Assembly: GCA_009760885.1 (NCBI GenBank)
Contig: CM019719.1
Coordinates: forward strand, 37,040,584-37,104,583
Source: Achatina immaculata
Taxonomy: Eukaryota > Mollusca > Gastropoda > Stylommatophora > Achatinidae
Reading direction: 5' to 3'
DNA: 64,000 nt
Part shown: positions 62,701 to 63,231 of the stretch, piece by piece
Position numbering within the stretch: the first letter of the stretch is position 1
Layout of the letters: each line of letters begins with the position of its first letter
Notes under the pieces: model-generated
Databases searched by the model: none
Seen by the model: only the letters and a program-made list of their open reading frames with translations
Told to the model about the DNA's origin: nothing
Position numbers and translations under genes: made by a program

Positions 62701-63231
62701 AGAAGTGTGATGAATAAAGTCTGTAACAGATTCTTCTATCAGCAATGAGTATTAAAAAGACTTGGCAAAAGACTATGCGATTTTGTTCAAAGGTGGCCTA
62801 TATATTGATATGAAAGCAAAAAAACTGGAAGACAATAGATAGACACACACACACACAGCGCAATATAAATATGGTTTGTTGTTATTACAGCTGATTATGC
62901 TGATCACATCTCGAAAGAGTCAATCACGAGTTAAGCTGCTCTATAAGATTTAATGTTCGACACACGCCAGTAATGCTGATGTTCGTCTACTTCCGTAAAG
63001 TTTTCATTGACAAAGTCGCCAAAGATATAATACAAAATATGCAAATCGGTACTAACAGCAGGGCTTGACTGTTTACTTGTGAAAATTATAACTGATTGTA
63101 AAAGATTAACAGAGTGAGCGAAAGTGGTCAATGTCACTTGGATGAGAGAATGGAGTTATTATATACCTTTCATCGTCAGCTGACAGAGCAGGGCGAAGTT
63201 TTCTCGAAAGGCCTAAATCAAGGAAATCCAT
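512..63231 (-). CDS. VWA3A: VWA3-family protein gene (von Willebrand factor A domain-containing protein 3, VWA3A-like), 29 exons, 3' end beyond window
   Basis: Spliced minus-strand gene assembled by hand from 29 exons. Exon sum is 3,320 nt (1,106 codons plus 2 nt), and the reading frame stays open across all junctions. Layout: acidic N-terminal segment (residues ~1-60); WL-helix motif near 115; VWA1 ~187-356; WL motif near 440; VWA2 ~536-713; Ser/Pro-rich linker ~758-880; WL motif ~880; VWA3 from ~960 to the window edge. A WLxxGSxR-type motif precedes each VWA domain. MIDAS is DTSDA in VWA1 (last Ser lost), DLSVS in VWA2 and DTSGS in VWA3. The VWA3 family is mainly intracellular and linked to motile cilia and flagella; no signal peptide or membrane span is seen here. 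The start at 63231 has an A at -3, a G at +4 and an in-frame TAG 60 nt upstream. VWA3A rather than VWA3B is my judgement from the N-terminal THVNQTHDL-type motif. The last ~100 residues are outside the window. Confidence 0.9.
1340..1484 (-). CDS. VWA3A: VWA3 gene exon 28 (third VWA)
   Basis: Encodes QFNFIRFSGSCLVWKDAVQK then HDAIRWVSYLEAGGNTCTLE. GGNTCTL holds the MIDAS Thr position. Acceptor ATTTTAG, donor GTTAGT. Phase 2 in, phase 0 out. Confidence 0.93.
2150..2430 (-). repeat. dispersed repeat, copy 1 (unassigned family)
   Basis: The minus strand of this stretch matches plus-strand bases ~24300-24460 over about 130 bp, including CCATGGGGACTAT and GGGTCTTGGCCAGCTATG. The two copies are in opposite orientation. 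I do not recognise a known protein in it. Confidence 0.6.
2542..2686 (-). CDS. VWA3A: VWA3 gene exon 27 (VWA3 MIDAS)
   Basis: Encodes GSRRVFGTIIHKQVAILIDT then SGSMEPRMEELKKELATLVW. DTSGSM is a complete MIDAS DxSxS. Acceptor CATGCAG, donor GTAAGT. Phase 1 in, phase 2 out. Confidence 0.95.
2965..3142 (+). mobile_element. non-LTR retrotransposon 3' fragment (family E-like)
   Basis: The plus strand reads KKHGLIQRDMAAKKT, SKGLTWETVKK and APCVLGTQG. These align with the C-terminus of the family E copies at 60322 and 13618, which read RPKETWRRT, NRGLTWARAEKK and APCALGT. Only the last ~60 codons remain. Confidence 0.6.
3754..5205 (+). mobile_element. RTE-C non-LTR retrotransposon, 5'-truncated, decayed
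   Basis: Reverse transcriptase relic with GFQKGRSCLDQIFTLR, FKDFKKAFDSIHRDSLW and KQGCILFPLLFG, a decayed FADD box near 4410, and YLGSYIDQDGDTRKEVR. Frameshifts and stops break it into pieces. An 11-bp target-site duplication, ATATTCATAAA, flanks it at 3743-3753 and 5206-5216. The 3' tail is GATATAAGATAAG. A second copy lies at 11077-12953. Confidence 0.85.
5391..5487 (-). CDS. VWA3A: VWA3 gene exon 26 (pre-VWA3 motif)
   Basis: Encodes YMQLLPHELNDYEAQLEKVL then RRYLRRLQWLLSG, the pre-VWA3 motif. Donor is GTAGGT, phase 1 out. The start is uncertain: acceptor ATGAAG at 5488 gives phase 0, while GTGAAG at 5498 gives phase 1 and would add GTMK. The right-hand coding part is secure. Confidence 0.8.
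5610..5631 (-). CDS. VWA3A: VWA3 gene putative 22-nt micro-exon 25
   Basis: Acceptor GATTTAG, donor GTAAGT. Read with phase 2 in and phase 0 out it gives VIRWKNKE, placing a Trp 33 residues before the WL of the next motif, close to the 35-residue spacing in the second module. An upstream acceptor would make the exon 33 nt and encode TDLVSDGKIK, but then the phase does not fit exon 26. Chosen for phase consistency only. Confidence 0.5.
6141..6262 (-). CDS. VWA3A: VWA3 gene exon 24 (third WL-helix motif)
   Basis: Encodes WLQVYSLSKLKLDLNKMMST then PDCAHEEKNVKILHKNIIAK. Acceptor TTCCCCAG, donor GTGAGT. Phase 0 in, phase 2 out. A GT three bases earlier would give phase 0 and is a less likely alternative. 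Confidence 0.88.
6388..6612 (+). mobile_element. tRNA-derived SINE, copy 1
   Basis: Begins with a decayed tRNA-like head: GAGTGGTGTAAGAGTTAATGT resembles an A box and GTGTTTCAAGTCTAGCC a B box. The body, with CAGCCGTAGAAATGAGTGGC and GAGCTGGGGAAAG, matches the SINE at 9600. It lies in the intron between exons 23 and 24. Confidence 0.7.
6675..7275 (-). mobile_element. RTE-A 3' fragment, copy 1 of a back-to-back pair
   Basis: The 3' end is marked by ATTC repeats at the left, the complement of the ATGA tail. The minus strand encodes SFEYPGSVTNNGDTIREIKR and a decayed C-terminus. It is 5'-truncated upstream of the YLGS motif and directly abuts the next copy. Confidence 0.8.
7276..8873 (-). mobile_element. 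RTE-A, copy 2 of the pair, internally deleted
   Basis: Minus-strand RT with LKNGKSPGSDE, CTNYRTVALINHPSKILL, QAGFRQGRGSRDHIFN and DCSKAFDCVQHQKLW. The catalytic YADD box reads YAND near 7888. Between the GRPK motif and the CYRR motif about 200 bp are missing at ~7440. 5'-truncated upstream of the RT domain. Confidence 0.85.
8900..9035. repeat. imperfect foldback repeat
   Basis: CATCTCATACAAGGAAGATGAT at 8908 and ATTATCTTCCTTGCAAGATGAG at ~9005 are imperfect inverted arms. A perfect palindrome TGACACACTTGTGTCA sits between them. A near-identical arm in rearranged context occurs at ~15475, so it is dispersed. No transposase is seen. Confidence 0.45.
9600..9865 (+). mobile_element. tRNA-derived SINE, copy 2
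   Basis: GAGTGGCAAAGTGGTTAATG (A-box-like) and GGGATTCAAATCTGGCC (B-box-like) form the tRNA head. The body includes CAGCTGTAAAAATGGGTACC and AAAATATGGGCATTAACACC, and the end is T/C-rich, TTACCTTTACCTTTTT. It matches the copy at 6388. Not a functional tRNA gene: no acceptor stem pairs. Confidence 0.75.
10348..10442 (-). CDS. VWA3A: VWA3 gene exon 23
   Basis: Encodes RSVLKYSPQKSIRKEIPHIT then LPEQEDCVSTKE. Ending in E, it joins exon 24 to give EWLQVYSL, the third WL motif. Acceptor ATGAAG is weak; donor is GTGACT. Phase 1 in, phase 0 out. Confidence 0.8.
10546..10617 (+). repeat. dispersed repeat pair, copy 1
   Basis: About 65 bp, containing CTATCACAGACCTTGC and GCATAGGATCTCTAGC, is shared with 14708-14775 at roughly 90% identity. 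Family unknown; it may be part of a decayed non-LTR element. Confidence 0.6.
11077..12953 (+). mobile_element. RTE-C non-LTR retrotransposon copy 2, with an internal minisatellite
   Basis: Shares NLMANNKAAGEDEITAEML, the FDSIHRDSLW segment, LGSYIDQDGDTRKE and the 3' end GGCACGGGAAGGAT with the copy at 3754. It is heavily decayed and the RT middle is deleted near 12130. A 10-bp direct repeat, TTTATTTGCA, at 11067-11076 and 12954-12963 is a candidate target-site duplication. If that is right, the 56-bp array at 11111 lies inside the element. Confidence 0.7.
11111..11502. repeat. minisatellite, 56-bp unit x 7
   Basis: Seven head-to-tail copies starting at 11111, 11167, 11223, 11279, 11335, 11391 and 11447, each 56 bp. 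The unit contains ATTAATATACATAAAACAGC and CCCCATATGATAAAACCAG. Copies differ by only a few bases (ATACAG/ATACAT, CCCCAT/CCTGAT), so the array is young. 56 is not a multiple of 3. Confidence 0.95.
12964..13605. other. intron, no feature recognised
   Basis: AT-rich unique-looking sequence between two retrotransposon insertions. No exon border in a compatible phase, and no repeat recognised. Confidence 0.4.
13618..14381 (-). mobile_element. family E non-LTR retrotransposon, 5'-truncated
   Basis: Minus strand encodes IGLKINVGKTKLMK, FVYLGSRVVENGDSTEDINS, LFYGSEC, then GHVLRMTDNSLPKIALRWTP and GRPKETWRRTTERM. The 3' tail is a run of CT on the plus strand, so AG on the element strand. A 12-bp target-site duplication with one mismatch, ATTGACACGTAT / ATTGACATGTAT, lies at 13606-13617 and 14382-14393. 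Confidence 0.85.
14708..14775 (+). repeat. dispersed repeat pair, copy 2
   Basis: Same sequence as 10546-10617, in the same orientation. Confidence 0.6.
15962..16064 (-). CDS. VWA3A: VWA3 gene exon 22
   Basis: Encodes DQECLLKSPHKSLTWRPSSI then SGVQSFKDEKPKHI, a basic linker. Acceptor TTTTATAG, donor GTGAGT. Phase 0 in, phase 1 out. Confidence 0.82.
16280..17830. other. unassigned repeat-like intronic region, possible decayed LTR element
   Basis: No host exon. Purine-rich tracts (AAGAAGAGGGGCAGAGGAAG near 16993) and a TATAAATA box near 16950 recall an LTR promoter region but no LTR pair was found. GATACTC-type motifs recur at 17150-17240. Degenerate duplications occur: TTCAT..AGAGAAAGAGAC..AACTATTTA at ~17465 and ~17548, and TGGACCA..AGTTC at ~17722 and ~17793. 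Many stops in all frames. Confidence 0.3.
17944..18066 (+). mobile_element. mariner transposase N-terminal fragment
   Basis: Opens MEQRVNRKFCYKLGKTATEV and continues to RKCVYDWY, the helix-turn-helix start typical of mariner transposases (FCxKLGKTATE, then a VxxWY/VFxWH motif). It breaks off into TA repeats, so only about 40 codons survive. It is a different family from the relic at 60732. Confidence 0.75.
18036..18215. repeat. TA microsatellite with a triplicated flank
   Basis: The segment GAGCAGAAAATGTGTTTATG occurs three times (at ~18045, 18103 and 18150, the first reading AAGCAG), each followed by a TA run. The unit derives from the end of the mariner fragment, so mariner sequence and TA tract were amplified together. 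Confidence 0.85.
18216..20716 (+). mobile_element. RTE-A non-LTR retrotransposon, 2.5 kb, decayed
   Basis: Partial endonuclease (GNFNAKTGTERAEDEG, RRLYTWTSPDGKTKNKLDYI, DCDMDHELL) followed by RT (LKNGKSPGSDEITAELIK, QAGFRQGRGSRDHIFN, SKAFDCVQHQKLW, GVRQGCILSPYLFNLY). The catalytic box reads YADH and stops or frameshifts occur at ~18630, 18901, 19570, 19860 and 19975. Ends in AATGAATGAATG and then a TA tract, so a target-site duplication cannot be read. Confidence 0.9.
20717..20760. repeat. TA microsatellite
   Basis: About 20 TA units directly after the RTE-A tail. They are followed by CCAGTCATAAACACA, the reverse complement of the segment before the TA run on the other side of RTE-A at ~18160. 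Confidence 0.9.
20833..20997 (-). CDS. VWA3A: VWA3 gene exon 21 (Ser/Pro-rich linker)
   Basis: 55 codons, phase 0 both sides. A Ser- and Pro-rich, probably unstructured linker containing IPRPETPTPFIAQPAPKTQS. Acceptor TTCCTCAG, donor GTAAGC. A TA-repeat tract ends ~75 bp away. Confidence 0.85.
22074..22192 (-). CDS. VWA3A: VWA3 gene exon 20
   Basis: Encodes GIIESDDIQLINAEIDKAIN then FSHKCAMLVESVKKKYKDRF, a helical linker after VWA2. Acceptor TTGTCAG, donor GTGAGT. Phase 1 in, phase 0 out. Confidence 0.9.
22835..23530. mobile_element. piggyBac-like non-autonomous element (MITE), copy 1
   Basis: 696 bp bounded by TTAA at 22835-22838 and 23527-23530. Termini are TTAACTCTTCGACTGCC and, on the other strand, TTAACTCTTCCCGGGCC. 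TTAA target duplication and CTCTT-type ends fit the piggyBac superfamily. It matches 60843-61516 in inverse orientation. Subterminal direct repeats ACTGCCATAGTCG and ACTGCCATGGTCG lie at ~22847 and ~22889. No transposase. Confidence 0.85.
24300..24460 (+). repeat. dispersed repeat, copy 2 (unassigned family)
   Basis: Inverse copy of 2150-2430: ACCATGGGGACTATGGTGAT and GGGTCTTGGCCAGCTATGG match the other strand of that region. It runs into a short tandem repeat. Confidence 0.6.
24447..24530. repeat. tandem repeat, 33-34 bp unit x 2.5
   Basis: CAGCTATGGTTTGTAACCC, CAGCTATGGTTCGCTAACCC and CAGCTATGAGTCGCTGA start at 24447, 24480 and 24514, the first two running to CTAGCATAT. Confidence 0.8.
24577..24931 (-). 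mobile_element. RTE-A 3' fragment, 5'-truncated insertion with target-site duplication
   Basis: 355 bp of the RTE-A C-terminus: TQKRTNISILQELNIEEAWL, KYFGHIKRHDNLKKT, MGKRKRGRPK. Flanked by the perfect 10-bp duplication AACTTTATAA at 24567-24576 and 24932-24941. ATTC repeats mark its 3' end. Confidence 0.9.
25305..25550 (-). CDS. VWA3A: VWA3 gene exon 19 (end of VWA2, longest exon)
   Basis: 246 nt. Encodes VQGIYLFTSGVPDQLPDVVL, then LRLHTILFNVDDYD and HISGGRFHWFRET. The ILFN strand and SGGRFHW motif close VWA2. Acceptor ATTTCAG, donor GTAAGA. Phase 1 in and out. Confidence 0.95.
25610..26035 (+). mobile_element. non-LTR retrotransposon C-terminal relic
   Basis: Decayed YAYETWT.. and KLEATEVELW-like segment, then KLQSEFFRHVMRTKRELDN in another frame, ending in AATGAATGAATGAAT. 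Same domain order as the RTE C-terminus, but too decayed to place in a family. Confidence 0.6.
26836..26941 (-). mobile_element. 106-bp non-LTR 3' end with TTAG tail and target-site duplication
   Basis: Minus strand reads EDLKQVARNRQTWRALSSAL then CAPLGPRGSTN, the terminal residues of an RTE-like ORF, followed by a CTAA repeat tail. The 10-bp duplication ATAGGCATCA flanks it at 26826-26835 and 26942-26951. A minimal, severely 5'-truncated insertion. Confidence 0.85.
27198..27450. repeat. minisatellite, 68-bp unit x ~3.7
   Basis: Copies start at 27198, 27266, 27334 and 27402, each opening TATAATGTTATGGTCACAAA and containing GCAGCTATATCTAATGTTAC. It is ~40 bp from the exon 18 donor. Confidence 0.92.
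27488..27582 (-). CDS. VWA3A: VWA3 gene exon 18 (VWA2, GGSRNFL)
   Basis: Encodes KWVLELQCGGSRNFLSAFRM then AVENDEEIKHHV. GGSRNFL holds the MIDAS Ser/Thr position. Acceptor ATTGCAG, donor GTAAGT. Phase 2 in, phase 1 out. The donor lies only ~40 bp from a 68-bp minisatellite in the next intron. Confidence 0.9.
27785..28020 (+). mobile_element. non-LTR retrotransposon C-terminal relic
   Basis: FLGHAM-like segment followed, after a frameshift, by WYRKRTASELTGSMKGSKRW and RSVTVSDVWAWH. This is the usual RTE-like C-terminal order (GHxM, basic stretch, RWRS). No clear ends. Confidence 0.55.
28644..28718 (-). CDS. VWA3A: VWA3 gene exon 17 (VWA2)
   Basis: Encodes VFGSTARQWMPTMVRPTQEN then LQKAW. Acceptor TGCAAAG, donor GTAAGT. 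Phase 2 in and out. Confidence 0.9.
28822..30018 (-). mobile_element. RTE-B non-LTR retrotransposon, 5'-truncated
   Basis: Minus strand: DEQFGF, LCFIDYTKAFSKVKHNEIIK, MRQGCVLSPDLF, QYADDTVLIAENQQ (intact YADD), KYLGAVITSDVKCKTEIKN. Two frameshifts, at ~29690 and ~29225. The 3' tail is ATC on the plus strand. Near-perfect duplication TATCACTTATA / TATCACCTATA at 28811-28821 and 30019-30029. The full-length copy is at 56412. Confidence 0.88.
30030..31190. other. intron, no feature recognised
   Basis: No exon or repeat recognised on either strand. AT-rich. Confidence 0.4.
31191..31310 (-). CDS. VWA3A: VWA3 gene exon 16 (VWA2 MIDAS)
   Basis: Encodes SVVIIVDLSVSNINYLIHIQ then HSLRLLIQEQIANKEYFNII. 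The DLSVS motif matches DxSxS fully. Acceptor TTTCAG, donor GTAAGT. Phase 2 in and out. Confidence 0.92.
32006..32181 (-). CDS. VWA3A: VWA3 gene exon 15 (pre-VWA2 motif), tandem acceptor
   Basis: Encodes MVQFTWSDGSVKNLHIDMME and later WLASGSRRIFGAVTER. The acceptor is TAGAAG, so the exon may begin at 32181 or 32178, adding or omitting one Lys. Donor GTATTT. Phase 0 in, phase 2 out. Confidence 0.9.
32555..32658 (-). CDS. VWA3A: VWA3 gene exon 14
   Basis: Encodes AKRLNLYQVLAPNAYSYREE then FVPIIKKAVQSQVHE. LxLYQVLAP after the WL motif is typical of the family. Acceptor TTTTCAG, donor GTAAGT. Phase 1 in, phase 0 out. Confidence 0.93.
33282..33420 (-). CDS. VWA3A: VWA3 gene exon 13 (second WL-helix motif)
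   Basis: Encodes a Pro-rich stretch and then STSHEWLQNRGLK, the second WL motif, continued in exon 14. Acceptor TTCTCTAG, donor GTCAGA. Phase 0 in, phase 1 out. Confidence 0.88.
33481..34021 (+). mobile_element. Tc1/mariner-superfamily deletion derivative
   Basis: 541 bp with TA at both ends. The left end TACAGGGTGATCATAAAG and the reverse complement of the right end, TACAGAGTGGGATTAAAG, form imperfect inverted repeats of ~25 bp. Inside, MISTKEKAQWVLWYHETNSP (from 33629) resembles the N-terminus of an IS630/Tc1-type transposase. A later piece, RTWQEIKYLIYDLQ then AHVEVHE, resembles the C-terminus. The catalytic core is missing, so the element cannot move by itself. Confidence 0.7.
34682..34813 (-). 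CDS. VWA3A: VWA3 gene exon 12 (helical linker)
   Basis: 44 codons, phase 0 both sides. Encodes a charged helical linker: EQIYTGTDINRLVTEIREAQ then DVIIKIKEMRQGMMGSAI. Acceptor CTGCAG, donor GTATTT. Confidence 0.9.
35081..35146 (-). CDS. VWA3A: VWA3 gene exon 11 (end of VWA1)
   Basis: 22 codons, MTLKKLAESSGGKYHCFSSS then CE. The SGGKYHCF motif closes the VWA domain. Acceptor TTTGCAG, donor GTAGGT. Phase 0 both sides. Confidence 0.92.
35287..35806. other. intronic sequence beginning TTAACCC, unassigned
   Basis: TTAACCCATTAGCATTC at 35286 resembles the tip of a piggyBac-like element, but no matching right end was found. The rest has no recognisable gene. Confidence 0.25.
36808..36920. repeat. 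TA/TTA microsatellite expanded within RTE-A
   Basis: A run of TATTATATATATTATATAA-type repeats at the point where other RTE-A copies read AATAATGGAG / ACTAACTAAT. Confidence 0.9.
37467..40102 (+). mobile_element. RTE-A(+), young 5'-truncated copy with a long open frame
   Basis: Inserted into RTE-A(-) with the perfect duplication ATTAAACTCC at 37457-37466 and 40103-40112. One frame is open from 37468 to the stop at 40093-40095, ~875 codons. Order: endonuclease (VYAPTSAAEEDEVE, MGDFNAKIGTERAEDEG, RNQIDYILV, CDTDHELL), RT (IDYSKAFDCVQH, GVRQGCILSPYLFNLY, RYADDTVLLSTT), and C-terminal zinc-ribbon-like part (ECKCYRR, GHIKRH, KRKRGRPKRRW). The N-terminus of the endonuclease is missing. 3' tail AATGAATGAATG. 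Confidence 0.95.
42630..44950 (-). mobile_element. RTE-B(-) 3' fragment in the I-like element, interrupted by a CR1/L2-like element
   Basis: RTE-B sequence occupies 42630-43036 and ~44918-44950. The perfect 11-bp duplication ATCAGAGCAAC at 42619-42629 and 44951-44961 shows insertion into the I-like element just before its stop. Minus strand reads SWTIGRSAQKSLEGAEMWFI, RRMLRIPWTAKIAN and GHAVRRGGIENIITTG. The tail is ATC on the plus strand. Confidence 0.88.
43037..44917 (+). mobile_element. CR1/L2-like non-LTR retrotransposon inside RTE-B
   Basis: Plus-strand RT: SAGCDDISNKILRYAAQVIT, SNYRPISILSSLSKLLEK, QSGFRPNHSCHTALTK, AVFVDFKKAFDMTDHEIL, DTGIPQGSILGPLLFPIYIN and FADDCTVY. A frameshift sits at ~43530. 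The C-terminal part reads FVHRILSHNALPYLWSLF. It ends in an ATTC repeat and no target-site duplication is evident, as is usual for CR1/L2 elements. Confidence 0.85.
45010..45200. repeat. imperfect CAT/ATC microsatellite
   Basis: Interrupted ATC/CAT/ACC triplets across ~190 bp right after the I-like element's duplication. Confidence 0.8.
45482..45590 (-). CDS. VWA3A: VWA3 gene exon 10 (VWA1)
   Basis: Encodes EPDQQSEIICDYICQMSVGT followed by DVRLHTVAYDCNNSLTN, the C-terminal strand of VWA1. Acceptor CCCTCTAG, donor GTAAGT. Phase 2 in, phase 0 out. It flanks the 10.3-kb intron that carries the nested transposon locus. Confidence 0.9.
46056..46181 (-). CDS. VWA3A: VWA3 gene exon 9 (VWA1, GGTNLL)
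   Basis: Encodes LEEAKLWVMQLSNSGGTNLL then KTMKHVMKLPDLDSIVLILG. GGTNLL supplies the conserved MIDAS threonine. The later aspartate position reads LILGSEPD. Acceptor TGTTACAG, donor GTAAGG. Phase 2 in and out. Confidence 0.92.
46911..47017 (-). CDS. VWA3A: VWA3 gene exon 8 (VWA1)
   Basis: Encodes HLIDEQLADKKGISLVSFGT then DVHPLWPVVRDVNYH. The SFGT strand is the typical second strand region of a VWA fold. Acceptor TTTTCAG, donor GTAAGT. Phase 0 in, phase 2 out. Confidence 0.9.
47315..47416 (-). CDS. VWA3A: VWA3 gene exon 7 (start of VWA1, degenerate MIDAS)
   Basis: 34 codons, phase 0 both sides. Begins MFGHVQGEKVSICVDTSDAN. The MIDAS DxSxS appears as D-T-S-D-A, so the third side chain is lost. 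Donor is GTTAGT, weaker than the GTAAGT used elsewhere. Joined to exon 8 it reads ALQESLLHLIDEQLADKKG, the expected helix of a VWA fold. Confidence 0.85.
47755..48357 (-). mobile_element. RTE-A 3' fragment, 5'-truncated
   Basis: Minus strand: EKVESFEYLGSLLTNNGDTV, YACKTWTLNKTAEKHINAFE, QKRTNVSILQELNIKEGWLV. ATTC repeats mark the 3' end. No clear duplication is visible because a T-rich tandem repeat follows on the right. Confidence 0.88.
48357..48425. repeat. short tandem repeat, ~23-bp unit x 3
   Basis: CACTACTTTTTTTTTATTGT-like unit repeated three times at the 5' end of the preceding RTE-A insertion. Confidence 0.85.
48886..51441 (+). mobile_element. I-like non-LTR retrotransposon with RNase H, 2.56 kb
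   Basis: 5'-truncated upstream of the RT domain. One stop at ~49258, then an open frame 49279-50931. RT motifs: SPGPDGVSNEMIKNL, YRPISLTSCLCKTMECII, AAWIDLKKAFDKVWKKGL, GVPQGGVLSPTLFLVFINDL, LYADDLVMW, YLGVTLDSKLTWKQHI. RNase H begins WICVYTDGSAHNAIKNGGA, then the middle is deleted and it resumes QWIPSHCGIPGNEKADHLAK. The C-terminus is TIFRLRTGHARL plus a Cys/His motif. GAA tail. Duplication ATCATTTGCCTT / ATCATTTGTCTT at 48874-48885 and 51442-51453. Confidence 0.92.
51622..51676 (-). CDS. VWA3A: VWA3 gene exon 6 (pre-VWA1 motif)
   Basis: A 55-nt exon encoding VAIEKYTKRIKWLLQGSKR, the WLxxGSxR motif that precedes VWA1. Acceptor TTGTCAG, donor GTAAGA. Phase 2 in, phase 0 out. Confidence 0.9.
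52217..52400. repeat. degenerate tandem repeat
   Basis: GGATCTTCTAGTACAAATG, then related versions at ~52266, 52337 and 52382, about 45-70 bp apart. Confidence 0.6.
52520..53449 (+). mobile_element. family D non-LTR retrotransposon with inverted 5' segment (twin-priming structure)
   Basis: The left part, 52520-53026, reads on the minus strand from GLKQGDTLSPLLFNLVLEN through the RT catalytic region to YGSETWS. The right part, 53027-53449, reads on the plus strand KKDEQQLQIFENNILRRIFG to MSLNGLES and a stop, then a GAA tail. The right part is the direct continuation of the left part's protein, so the 5' piece has been inverted. Imperfect flanking duplication AAGCCATGT / AAGCTATGT at 52511-52519 and 53450-53458. 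Confidence 0.85.
53642..53731 (-). CDS. VWA3A: VWA3 gene exon 5
   Basis: Acceptor TTTTTAG, donor GTAAGT. Encodes RLHPDQQTGKVTHHIQYDAY then DVNEFEYKLN, the linker between the WL motif and the first pre-VWA motif. Phase 2 in and out. Confidence 0.88.
54167..54294 (-). CDS. VWA3A: VWA3 gene exon 4 (first WL-helix motif)
   Basis: Acceptor TTTCACAG, donor GTAAGT. Encodes SEEWLLTHGIVHLKLTLKDL, the first of three related helical motifs that precede the VWA modules. Phase 0 in, phase 2 out. Confidence 0.9.
54572..54936 (+). mobile_element. RTE-A 3' fragment, 5'-truncated, with target-site duplication
   Basis: 365 bp encoding AFECKCYRRVLQISWTQKRT through VREAKFRKGHANE, open to its natural stop. Duplication TGTTCATAT at 54563-54571 and 54937-54945. 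Tail AATGAATGAATGAG. Confidence 0.92.
55135..55760 (+). mobile_element. non-LTR retrotransposon relic (RT C-terminus)
   Basis: Decayed but readable: LKLCIIKCYTHSVFSYGVEA, TLNKTTEKKIKAFEMWIY, later FGHVKRH-like and GRQ-rich segments, ending WRWHEMMMM with a GAT/ATG tail. Many frameshifts; 5'-truncated. Confidence 0.75.
55791..56013. repeat. foldback element (inverted repeat, ~85-bp arms)
   Basis: The left arm (55791-~55874) and right arm (~55929-56013) are inverted copies. Both include AAAGCACTTTAGA at the tip and GAGAATTACCTG; inside, both carry CAGGGCAAGCA. The loop is ~55 bp. The arms contain GGTTTGAGTCTCAGG / TTTGAGTCCCAGG, similar to a tRNA B box, so a tRNA-derived inverted SINE is possible. 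Confidence 0.75.
56412..59722 (+). mobile_element. RTE-B non-LTR retrotransposon, full-length copy
   Basis: 3,311 bp between perfect duplications TGCCTAAACT at 56402-56411 and 59723-59732. The 5' leader is followed by KIATWNVRTLFQAGIK, a frameshift near 56950, then an open frame 56956-59283. Endonuclease: MSEVRWTGAG, VYAPTSESSEEDV, MGDFNAKVGKGR, FNQIDYILIKK, ADCNSDHDPL. RT: IDYTKAFDKVKH, GVRQGCVLSPDLFSLYSEN, catalytic box CADD instead of YADD. A TGA at 59281 (likely from CGA) and downstream frameshifts break the C-terminus. 3' tail CATCATGATGATG. Confidence 0.95.
60166..60271 (-). CDS. VWA3A: VWA3 gene exon 3
   Basis: Acceptor TTTTCAG, donor GTATAA. Encodes KPLHDYNQWRSPNIRNARPP and ends with VTHVNQTHDLQ, the motif that made me favour VWA3A. 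Phase 2 in, phase 0 out. It sits just beside a 281-bp retrotransposon insertion at 60322-60602. Confidence 0.88.
60322..60602 (+). mobile_element. family E non-LTR 3' fragment with target-site duplication
   Basis: Encodes GHVLRMTDNSLPKTALRWTP, GRPKETWRRTTERM, NRGLTWARAEKKAKDRHLWK and APCALGT, with its stop. AG tail. Perfect 12-bp duplication ATGTATAAATAT at 60310-60321 and 60603-60614. Confidence 0.92.
60732..62095 (+). mobile_element. mariner transposase relic, split by a MITE
   Basis: Left piece: FCVKLKKSATETFENLPDAY from ATG 60732. Right piece after the MITE: RNMVFRWHTAVKEGRENVED, then SIRMISEETGLDKNTVHIIL. After a deletion come DDWFLPHDNAPGHTALSV and LKSKLKDHHFRTVEIIQKVN in another frame. 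HDNAPGH is the mariner second catalytic Asp region; the first catalytic region is absent. Stops at ~61658 and ~61741. No terminal repeats found. Confidence 0.88.
60843..61516. mobile_element. piggyBac-like non-autonomous element (MITE), copy 2, inside mariner
   Basis: 674 bp between TTAA at 60843-60846 and 61513-61516. Ends TTAACTCTTCCCTGGCCCAG and, on the other strand, TTAACTCTTTCCCTGCC. Nearly the same sequence as 22835-23530, in inverse orientation. Removing it with one TTAA restores the mariner frame (ATL-LRNM). Confidence 0.9.
62342..62455 (-). CDS. VWA3A: VWA3 gene exon 2 (acidic N-terminal segment)
   Basis: Acceptor TTTCAG at 62456, donor GTAAGA. Encodes a highly acidic stretch (SAETLDSDDDEVTEGD) followed by ELENGKSKTDYLMR. 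Phase 2 in and phase 2 out. Low complexity suggests a disordered N-terminus. Confidence 0.88.
62843..62860. repeat. short CA microsatellite
   Basis: About eight AC/CA units in the intron between exons 1 and 2; the rest of that intron has no recognised feature. Confidence 0.8.
63167..63231 (-). CDS. VWA3A: VWA3 gene exon 1 (start codon)
   Basis: ATG at 63231 opens MDFLDLGLSRKLRPALSADD. The exon ends in AAAG followed by donor GTATAT and leaves phase 2, which pairs with exon 2 to make an Arg codon. An in-frame TAG lies 60 nt upstream with no intervening ATG, fixing the start. Sequence upstream of the ATG is A-rich. Confidence 0.85.
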
